Assembly: GCA_012845835.1 (NCBI GenBank)
Contig: JABAKD010000108.1
Span: 1,094,001 to 1,158,000, forward strand
DNA: 64,000 bases
Direction of reading: 5' to 3'
Source: Undaria pinnatifida
Taxonomy: Eukaryota; Sar; Phaeophyceae; Laminariales; Alariaceae
Part shown: piece by piece, positions 56,542 through 64,000 of the stretch
How the letters are laid out: each line of letters starts with the position of its first letter
Position numbering within the stretch: position 1 is the first letter of the stretch
Position numbers and translations under genes: made by a program
Notes under the pieces: generated by a model
The model's database searches: none
What the model saw: only the letters and a program-made list of their open reading frames with translations
What the model was told of the DNA's origin: nothing

Positions 56542-56566
56542 TGCCCCAAGAGATTGAACCCCCCCG

Positions 56567-58720
56567 TTCTGCGGTGCTGGCGTTGTATACGAACTTCAGC
56601 TAGCTAGGGATTCCACACGGTGCTGTGTGGTGTCGACCGGGGAGAGGTCGGTTTTCGTCCCCTGTTTGTTGGAGTTGATGGGGTAGCCGTTGAGCAGGCC
56701 CGGAGGCCTAAAGCGGAGTAGCTTAGGGCCTTCAAACAAAGGGAACCGCGGTGTGCCGCACGTTAAAACCTGTCTTGTCTACATATTTTTGCTTTGTTAA
56801 CGAAGAAGCACAACACTTACCTTAAGAGACCACCGCAGCGCTAGCTCAGCAGAGCAGCGCCGTGCGGTCCCGGGCAGTGCCACACCTTGCCGTACCGTGC
56901 GGTGCTGTGCTCAACCGTGCGTTGCGGCACTGTCCAGTGCTGTGACGTGCTGTGCCGAGCTGCGTGCTGTGCTTGCTGTATTTGCTCTTTCGTACATGCC
57001 AGGCCTTATCCGACAAAGTAGCATCGAGCAGTACCGAGGTCCACCACATCCGATTTGTAGGTATAACATCGTTCAGACACATAGAATGCTCATCGTTGCC
57101 CTCAGCTTGGCTAAAGCTAAGCAGCGCACAGCCACGAGTCGTGCGGTGCTGTATGGAACGATTTCTGGAGCGGGGATAAAGTCCTATCCTCATCGGATGC
57201 GTCGGAACGCCCCCCCCCCATTATCTGGCCTATATCCGCCCCAGGTGTTTCTGGCTCTACGAGCTGCACAGCCAATCCACGATAATTCAATGTAAATAGA
57301 TGATTGTCACACCATCATGCGGGACAGTGTCGGCCCGCGGGAGTTGTCGTCCCCAGCTTGTCAGGATTTCTGAAACGGGCATAGGACTCTATATCCTCCC
57401 GTGGTGGCCCTGCCCTTTGTCCGAGCCCCAGCCAATCAGCGGTAAGCGAATATGGGGTTCTGCGCCGTGCGGGGTGGTGCCGAGACGAGAGGTCATCGTT
57501 CTTGTTCCCGCGTTTTTGGAGGTGTAGAGACTCGGGCGATTTATGAATCGGGGATGGGACCCTATCTTTCCCGTGTGCGACGGAAATGCTCCTCATTGAA
57601 TGGGCCTCCATCCGCCTAGGACGACGCTGTGGAGCTCGAACCAATCAACAATTAGCCAACGGGATTGTGGTTTCTTCACCGTGCGGGGTCGTGTCGACCT
57701 GGGAAAGCTCAGTTTTCTTCCCCGGTTGGTCGATTTTTTTTAGATATGAAACAACCCCTGGACAGAGGATGGGATCCTATCCTCCCGAGGTGGAGCTGGC
57801 TCAAAATACAAACCATAGCCAATCAGAGATCGGCCGGCGGGGTTGGGATTTCCACACCGTGCGGGGAGGTATCAACCCCGATGGTATCCGTGTTTGTCCT
57901 CGGGCTGTCGGAGTTATAGATGTGTGGATGGATTTCGATCCCGGCATGTGACCCTATCGTGCCCGGGTGGCGCCTACTTTGCGTATGAATCCCGGCCAAT
58001 GAGCGATCAGACAAAAATTACATGTGCTTCGCCTATAACAACTCGAGCCTGTTCTTAACTGTCAAAATCGTAAGCGCTATAATTGCGCACTGTATTTACA
58101 AGAAGTGAGCAACCTACAGCTAGCAACAAGCAGCAGCATTGCTACAGCATTCGAGGAGATGATTGACGAAGGCAGCGATACCACCGTGCTTCACGCCTGG
58201 AAAAACGTCAGCACGTCTCTCCACGATCAGAGAACACACAGACAGTCGATCTAGATTACACTATTATACTCGGAGTATCATGCATGGTATATTCCAGAAG
58301 CTGGTTCAGTGCGTGCCTCTCGTTGGCTACGAAGAGAACACGCAGCAGTCATGGTCAGTCACCTTGCTGGCCCCGGATGCTTGGTTGAGTGAAAACATCA
58401 TAAGAAACGCACTCGACACGTTTCGTCGCCAGATTAAAGGGTCGGTCGGCATGTGCTCGGATTTATCCGATCGAAATCTGGTGAAGCTCGGAATCGGATT
58501 CACTAAAAAAACGGTGGTAATCCGTTGTGATGGTTGTTCAGTCTATATCGAACTCTTGGCATTAGCTTACATACTGTACGCGTAGGCTATGATCGTGTGT
58601 GGGGTTACTTTTTTTACTCTTATATCAAGTATTGAATCGGACAATTCGAAGTGCTCCCCTGCCCTACCCGAAGCATGGGTGCCGGCGATGGCGATGCCGC
58701 ACCCATGCAGATCTCTTGTA
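56567..58720 (+). mobile_element. Family E element, full-length-like plus-strand copy
   Basis: Starts near 'ttctgcggtgctggcgttg', followed by diverged ~190 bp units (57150-57960) with 'caccgtgcggggaggt', 'gatgggaccctatc' and 'agccaatcag', a unique middle, 'cggatttatccgatcgaaat', and a hairpin end at 58673-58709 closing with CTCTTGTA (58720). Same order and length as the minus copy at 13267-15690 once each copy's private insertion is removed. No protein-coding frame is shared, so it is non-autonomous. Confidence 0.7.
56686..57150. other. 465 bp insertion in family E, possible 3 bp TSD GTA
   Basis: Family E sequence 'ggagttg..tgggta|tggaa' is split here: GTA at 56683-56685 and again at 57151-57153. 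The insert has GTGCTGTG-type low complexity at 56870-56975. No terminal inverted repeats are visible. Confidence 0.5.
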
Positions 58721-58789
58721 TATTTATGTATACCTGGAATCTCTACTATTTTGATATTACTTGGATTCATGTTGGACCAATAGGACGTT

Positions 58790-59290
58790 CCGTATGTGTT
58801 CAACGACCCCATGGCGCGCACCACGGTAGCAATGATCCAACGGATTGTTCTATAGGATCCTATGGGATATCCGAGTGGAAACTTTGGTCCCATAGGTTTT
58901 GTTGACGTCTCGTTATCCTGTTGACCATTCCAATCGTACATTATGCGATACAGTAACTAACTGCAAAAAAGGAAGTTCCGTGGGACGCCCTATGGGACAT
59001 GCGACATCCGATGGGTTGTTTAGGATCCCGTAGTCGTGATGTGACTGTGGGGCATCTCATTCCTGGTAGGGAGTTGCCATGGGACATCCCATGGGACTTC
59101 CTATGGAATCTAACCCTTCCTATGGGATGTCCCATGATTGTGGAAAGTCTCATGGGACTGACTTCATATGGGGCTTCGTATGGGATGTCCCATGAAATCC
59201 CATGGGAATTGGGACTCCACGGGAATTCCTACAGGACATCCGATGGGACGTCAGACGGGATACCCCATGCGATACCCTATAGTTAACGAA
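58790..59290. repeat. Array of CCCATGGG-type palindromes
   Basis: Units such as 'catgggacatcccatggga', 'ctatgggatgtcccatg' and 'tcccatgggaatt' recur in diverged form. The same motif reappears at 61456-61560 around the LINE 5' junction. It resembles the AAGCTT array in design (a short palindrome with drifting spacers) but has another core. Confidence 0.8.
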
Positions 59291-60002
59291 TTAGTCTATT
59301 AATAGTAGTGGGGTATCATTAATAGTCCGTTTGACCACTCGCGAAAGGTTTACCACTGCTAGCTTACCCAAACTAAGCCTTACAACACTCTTCCCCCTTG
59401 AAACGGCGGGATAGCAGGTCGGCCGGATATACGGGCGGGCCTGTCAATATCCAATCGGATTAGTTTCCTGGGGATAACGGGGAGGGTGTGCTTCAAGTTC
59501 GACATGAGGGAAAGTCTGAAAAAGTTCATTTAAAAAACTGAAAGATACACTTACTTCTGATTCAGCTGTGAGATCGACTAAAAATGTGTTTTCGATCCAA
59601 ACTCAGCTTTCTTTGCAAGCTGCGTGTGATACTTCGATCGCGTGTGTTACGGTGTGTGTACCCTCGTGGAAGATACAGGTCAGTGACTCCCCTGCTATTG
59701 CCAGGCTCAACAGGACTAAGACGTTCAGCCTTGTTCTGCGCACGGAAACTGTATAACCCGCGTCGAGGGGGACAAAACCAGACATGTGTAGAATTCAGTA
59801 TGCACGAAACAAGAAGTGTTGAAGTGTCGGTTAGCTTTTGGAGTGGGCTTCTTGGGTCTACCGGGTTTGTGCGCAAGTTCCTGTGTACTCCCTGTATATG
59901 TGGCAGGCCAGCAGAGGCCCAGCCCAGGCCTGATGCTCGGGTGTTTGCTGTCGAGTAAAGTCCTGATGCTCGGGTTTTTTGCTGTAGAGAAAAAGTTTAT
60001 TC
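59291..60002. other. No gene; holds an old family A start
   Basis: A ~60 bp sequence 'gtccgtttgaccact...agcttacccaaacta' at 59321-59375 recurs at 60094-60145. The segment 'ctgatgctcgggt' occurs twice at 59930-59980. The family A fragment at 59555-59800 is listed separately. Confidence 0.45.
59555..59800 (+). repeat. Diverged family A fragment
   Basis: 'cagctgtgagatcga' (59564), 'ttgcaagctgcgtgtgatac', 'gactcccctgctatt' and 'cgcacggaaactgtataacc' follow the family order, but with more changes than any other copy and no G-tract: the oldest copy here. Confidence 0.7.
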
Positions 60003-60085
60003 CAGGTGGATGGTGGGATTCGAACCCACGACCCCGACCCAAAAAAAACATGGTCTGTCGACGACGCCATTTGTTAAGGTATTAG
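60003..60085 (-). mobile_element. tRNA-like SINE head (third type)
   Basis: On the minus strand the T-arm-like GTGGGTTCGAATCCCAC is a perfect 5 bp stem with a 7-base loop. An A-box-like TGGCGTCGTCGAC lies ~35 bp before it. No acceptor stem pairs, so it is not called a tRNA gene. A probable tail continues to lower coordinates. Confidence 0.5.
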
Positions 60086-60147
60086 TGGGGTATTAGTCCG
60101 TTTGACCACTTGCAAAAGGTTAACCAATAGCTTACCCAAACTAAACC

Positions 60148-61455
60148 TTGGTGTTGTTGTTGTTGTTGTTGTTCTTACATTAACCCGCATAATCAAGTCC
60201 GTGGTCACAGGACAGGCTCCAGTCACTCTGGAGCTGAGGAATACCCCAGGGAAAACACACACACACAACCCAAGGTGGTACACGCATATATCACAGCTGA
60301 CGCAATTCATGCCTCCACCAGAAACATATGAAAGTGAAATCGGGAGTCAGTCTACGATGTGCCAGGTCCAGGCCGGTGCATACGTCTCACTACTCACGCC
60401 TGGAGAAACCAAATGTTCCGATTGCCACCCAGGGAAGACTACCACGTATATATTACACGTACGTAGTATATATCACTACGCATACGCACGACAGGCGTAA
60501 GTCAACTGGAGAAAAAGAAACAAAGAAAAGAAAAGAAGATAAAGGAAAGGAAAGAAAAGAGAAGAAAAACGAAACAAAACGAAAAAGGCAAGCAGAGAGA
60601 AGAAAAATACAAGAAAAGCAAGAAAAGACAAGACAAGAAAGCAAGGAAAAAAGAAGAGAAAAAAGAAAAGAGAAGAAGAAAAAGAAAAGAAAGAAAAATG
60701 TCATACTAGCAGACCCTAGGAACTGGCTGAGGATGGCATTGGGCTAACAGAGGGTATCACGTCCATCATCAATGGCACCTGGTAGAGAACGCAACATGGC
60801 GAAGAAGTCAGGGCGGTCTTATGCTATCTTGCAACGGCCATTAGAAGGCCCACAACTTTCAATACGATGATGGCCAAACCCAGACTTCAGTCTCTTGGGC
60901 ATGACGCTCCCCCTTCCCCCCCTCCCCCGTTCCTCCCTTACCCCCCCCCCCCCCTCCCCCCCTCCCCCCTCCCCCCCTCCCCCCTCCCCCCCTCCCCCAG
61001 TCCCCTCCCCGCCCCTTCCCCTTCCCCCCCCCCCCCGGCCGCTTAGAGATGCCAACGGTGGATGGCGCCGCCGCAGCCTTTGCGCGTCGCTCTGCAGCTT
61101 TGCGTCTCTCCGTTTCATGACAATTCCGCATGAACAACTCGGCTTCCTCCTCTACTCTTCGAAACCATCTGCAAGCCTTTTGAGCAGCCTTTCGCCATCC
61201 TTCGAATTTCATCCCAAAGACCGACATATCCTCCTTCAGATGATCCATCCAGTCTTTCTCTTGCCCCCCTGAGTAGCCCTTACCCCCAACAAAGTCCCCA
61301 AACATCACCCTCTGTGGCAGACGCTCCTCCCCCATACGTGCCACGAATCCCGCAAACAAAATCCTCCGTTTGCTCACTATCGCCTCAACGCTCTCGGAAT
61401 CTGTCTGGGCAAGCGCGTCGGCGTACGATAGCGTGTGGTCGTCGTGCTTCCAAAC
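60148..61455 (-). mobile_element. LINE (non-LTR retrotransposon), 5'-truncated, (AAC)n tail
   Basis: Read from 61455: the ORF C-terminus to 60859, a 3' UTR with a ~220 bp pyrimidine tract (GAAAA on the plus strand, 60520-60700), then the conserved block and an (AAC)n tail at 60173-60152. This copy links the coding end to the orphan 3' ends elsewhere in the window. RT and endonuclease are lost by 5' truncation, the usual outcome of target-primed reverse transcription. Confidence 0.85.
60859..61455 (-). pseudogene. LINE ORF2 C-terminal domain
   Basis: TLSYADALAQTDSESVEAIV, SKRRILFAGFVARMGEERLP, QRVMFGDFVGGKGYSGGQEK, DWMDHLKEDMSVFGM: the RR-h-h-h-x-G-hhxRM ... GG-x-x-x-DWM arrangement that closes many LINE ORF2 proteins after RT. 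It ends in a Lys/Arg helix (ERRKAAERRAKAAAAP) and a Gly-rich tail encoded by G-runs. The frame is open upstream to 61551, but that part is palindromic-array sequence, not LINE. Confidence 0.75.
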
Positions 61456-61560
61456 CTTATAACACTCTATGGGACATGCCAAGGGACATCCAATGACTAT
61501 CGTGTGGGATGTCCTATATAGGGACCATCCCATACGATGTCGGGCTCCCATCGCAAGTCC
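61456..61560. repeat. CCCAT/ATGGG palindromic patch at the LINE 5' junction
   Basis: 'ctatgggacatgccaaggga', 'gtgtgggatgtcctatata' and 'gggaccatcccat' match the style of the 58790-59290 array. The LINE may have inserted into a larger array of this type. Confidence 0.6.
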
Positions 61561-62375
61561 TAACCTACAATGTATAGACTACACTGCTGTTGTTACATGT
61601 AGTAGTTTGTTGCTGTGTCACCTGCCCACCTAGGGGACGTTCGGCCTTGTTATCGATATATCGTATCGTTATTGTTTATCGAGTTATCGAAAACATTATC
61701 GAAATACCAAAATTTTTGCGGTTCGATTATTTTATTCTTTATTGAATGATAGGCCTCTATGATGCGTAAAATTGTGAACCTGTGTACCAGGTATAATTCA
61801 CAAACACAATACGAACCATGAATGAAACACAGATCAAAGGTACCAGGCCGGTTGCAAAATTGAGTTTTAACCATTCAATCGGATGTACTCACATCTAACG
61901 TTTCTCAAATTTTTATGAAATACGTATACGCCACTCTGAATCTTCATAGGTAGAACATTTCAAAACATTTCACGCATTAACTAATTCGACTTCGTTCGTC
62001 CCAAAGAAACCCCACCCCTGACCCTCAACCTCCACAACCAATTAGTGAACATCATCGAACAACAATAGCCAACAAGTTTATCACTTAGTGGAGAAGATCA
62101 TCATTTAGGCAAGGGAAGATCATCACACAGCAGTATCATACAGCAGTACCTGGTAGAAGGAGGTCGCCAAGAAGACCACACACCACCGCCAACGCCCACC
62201 ATCACTGCCAGACAGACTTCATTACTGCGTCCCATCGGCAGCAAAACGAAGAGAACCGCCTTCGGGACGCTGACTGTTCGAGCGGGGATCGGACCTTCTA
62301 GCAGGACAACGCACTCAGCGGTACCGGTAAGTCTGACATCATGTGTAATACAGCAGCAGTAGTAAATGTCAACGG
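61561..62375. other. No gene recognised
   Basis: AT-rich. 61651-61690 has 'atcgatatatcg' and TATCG repeats similar to 47692-47760. 62080-62160 contains 'gaagatcatca' repeats and 'cagcagta' runs. Short frames have no signature. Confidence 0.35.
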
Positions 62376-63146
62376 GGGGCGGGGGGAAGCGGGGGGGGGG
62401 GGGGGGCGGGGGGGGGCGTCCTGCCCAGGAGACTGAAGTCTGGGTCTGGCCATCATCGTCTTGAAATTTGTGGGCCTTCCACTGGCCGTCACAAGATAGC
62501 GTAAGACCGCCCTGATTTCTTCGTCTGGTTGCGTTCTCGCCCCAGTGCCATTGATGACGCGCTTGATACCCCCTATGAGCCCTTGGCAGGCCTTATTTAG
62601 TCAGTTCCTAGGGTCTGCTTGCTGCTAGTATGATTTTTTTTTCTCTTTTCCTTTCGTTGCTTCCTCTTCTTGTCTTGTCTTTTCTTGCTTTTCTTGTTTT
62701 TTCTTGCTTTTCTTGTCTTTCTTTCCTTTCCATTTTCGTTTTTTCGCTTTCTTGTCTTTTCTTTCCTTTACCTTCTTTTCTTTTCTTTCATGTTTCTTTT
62801 TTGGCAATTGACTTCGTCTGTCGCGCGTATGCGTAGTGATAGGTACTACGTGCAATATAAACATGATAGTCTTTCTTTGGTGGCAAGGGGTACAGTCGGC
62901 TTTTCCAGGCGCGAGTAGTGAGACGTATCACCAGGTACTGTATAGACTTGGCACATCGTAGACTGACTCCCGATTTCACTTTTATATGTTTCTGGTGGAG
63001 GCATCAATTGCGTCAGCTGTGATATATGCGTGTTCCACCTTTGGTTTGCTTGTGTTTTTGCCTGGGGTATTCCTCAGCTCCCGAGTGACTGGAGCCTGTC
63101 CTGTGACCACGGACTTGAATATGCGAGTTACTGCTGTGAGAACAAC

Positions 63147-63180
<34 letters not shown>

Positions 63181-63184
63181 ACAC
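62376..63184 (+). mobile_element. LINE 3' end with (AAC)n tail, plus strand
   Basis: A G-run (end of the coding Gly tail), then 'agactgaagtctgggtctgg', 'tcctagggtctgct', a T/C-rich tract 62632-62800, the conserved block and an AAC tail at 63140-63184. Same family as 60148-61455, with about 15 AAC units. Confidence 0.85.
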
Positions 63185-63257
63185 AAGAAAAACAAAAAAA
63201 ATGTCATGATTGATGACAAAGCTACAAACAGGTTTTTGCTTACGAATGACACATTGT

Positions 63258-63572
63258 GCACGCGTTGTTGTTGTTCTCACATTAACTCGCCTTAATCAAG
63301 TCCGTGGTCACAAGACAGGCTACCCTGGAACTGAGGAACTAACTGAGGAACTACCCCAGGGAAAAACACAAACAAACCAAAGGTGGTACATTAGTACACG
63401 CATATATCCCAGCTGACGCAATTCATGCTTCCACCAGAAACATATGAAAGTGAAATCGGGAGCCAGTCTACGATGTGTCAGGTCCATACTGGTGCATACA
63501 TGCGTACGCCTCACTACTCGCGCCTGGAAAAACCGACTATACCGCTTGCCACCCAAGAAAGACTGTGATGTA
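63258..63572 (-). mobile_element. LINE 3' end, minus strand, truncated
   Basis: Tail at 63275-63264, conserved block back to about 63565. It lies tail to tail with the plus-strand copy at 62376-63184, only ~75 bp apart. Confidence 0.8.
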
Positions 63573-63745
63573 TATATCGGAGTATCACACACAGCTTGCA
63601 AAGATGAATTTCGACAAAATATTCGATCTCACAGCTGGAGTTTATTTTCATTTTTTATATTATAAAAATTAAAATACACTCCAGCTGTGAGATCGAAGAT
63701 TTCGTCGAAACTCATCTTTGCAAGCTGTGTGTGATACTCCGATCG
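63573..63745. repeat. Inverted repeat of the family A start, ~75 bp arms
   Basis: The left arm (63573-63645) is the reverse complement of the family A start; the right arm (63671-63745) is the start of the forward copy. The spacer is AT-rich. Arms differ at only a few positions, so the DNA or RNA could fold into a long hairpin. Confidence 0.85.
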
Positions 63746-64000
63746 CGCGCATTACGAGTTGTGTGTCCTCATTAAGGATATAGGTCGGCGACTCCCCTTA
63801 CAGCTACAGTGTAGCTATCAGGGTCAACAGGATGATTTTAGTCAGTCTGTGCGCGGAAACTATAAAACCCGTTTCTGAGGGGGACAAAATCTGACAGCTG
63901 TGAAGGCAAAGGGGGGGCCTGGTTTTGATCAAAAGCGAGCGGGTTTGGAGGGGGGCGGGGGGGGGGGGGGGGGGGGGGGAAAGGGGCAATTTGTGCATGT
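63662..64000 (+). repeat. Poly-G repeat family A, cut by the window edge
   Basis: Forward copy from 'aaaatacactccagctgtga' through 'ggaaactataaaacccg' to a long G-tract at 63953-63979. Closest by eye to the copy at 44097-44510 (shared 'gcgcattacgagttg' and 'aggatgattttagtc'). Confidence 0.8.

Noticed and set aside
60003-60085. A true tRNA gene
   Set aside because: The T-arm is good but no acceptor stem or anticodon arm pairs. SINE head preferred.
61456-61551. N-terminal part of the LINE frame as protein
   Set aside because: These codons lie in the CCCAT/ATGGG palindromic patch, outside the LINE.

Overview
This window looks like nuclear DNA of a large-genome eukaryote. Genes are split by introns, no operons or bacterial gene spacing are seen, and most of the sequence is transposons, transposon relics and tandem repeats. 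A brown alga or another stramenopile alga is the best guess. The reasons are ankyrin-type repeats with 'NGCPWD' signatures, chromo-like Ty3/gypsy integrases and a LINE C-terminus of the 'FAGFVARMGEERLPQRV' type. This is inference from recalled family resemblance, not a search.

Layout. 59-4086 (minus) holds the only gene that looks intact: a nuclear yaaA/DUF328 gene running off the left edge, with a 3.1 kb first intron that uses a GC donor. 4.9-13.3 kb is repeat territory: a LINE 3' end, a 96-100 bp tandem array, and poly-G/poly-C repeats here called family A. 13.3-15.7 kb is one copy of a hairpin-ended element (family E) carrying a 711 bp insertion with a 5 bp target duplication. 16-17.4 kb holds tRNA-derived SINE-like elements. 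18.6-21.9 kb (minus) is a decayed gypsy integrase with a chromodomain-like and a Tudor-like tail. 22.3-23.5 kb (minus) is a broken NADAR-domain gene next to 230 bp tandem modules. 23.7-29.1 kb (plus) is a nearly full-length but frameshifted gypsy element. 33.7-35.5 kb (minus) is a broken ankyrin-repeat gene.

36-48 kb is a patchwork of families A, D, E and F plus SINE heads. It includes a solo LTR (39837-40171, TSD AAGC) and a non-autonomous hAT element (42445-43475, 8 bp TSD ACTATTAA). 48478-52103 is an LTR element with matching 271/272 bp LTRs. Its interior has lost RT, RNase H and the integrase core, so the protease side is joined to the chromodomain-like tail. 52180-53340 is a TIR element containing a perfect 17 bp hairpin. 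55.7-56.5 kb is an array of about 35 AAGCTT-centred palindromes, and 58.8-59.3 kb is a similar array built on CCCATGGG. 60-63.6 kb holds three 3' ends of one LINE family with (AAC)n tails. The right edge is a family A inverted repeat.

The only clear cellular functions are YaaA (peroxide/iron stress), NADAR (ADP-ribose/NAD-type N-glycosidase; broken) and an ankyrin scaffold (broken). The rest records successive nested insertions. I found no convincing new multi-gene system. The most unusual items are the two palindrome arrays, the hairpin-ended family E, the head-to-head tRNA-like SINE heads and the PR-chromodomain fusion. All boundaries were read by eye; repeat edges are good to roughly 10-30 bp unless a TSD or LTR end is given.
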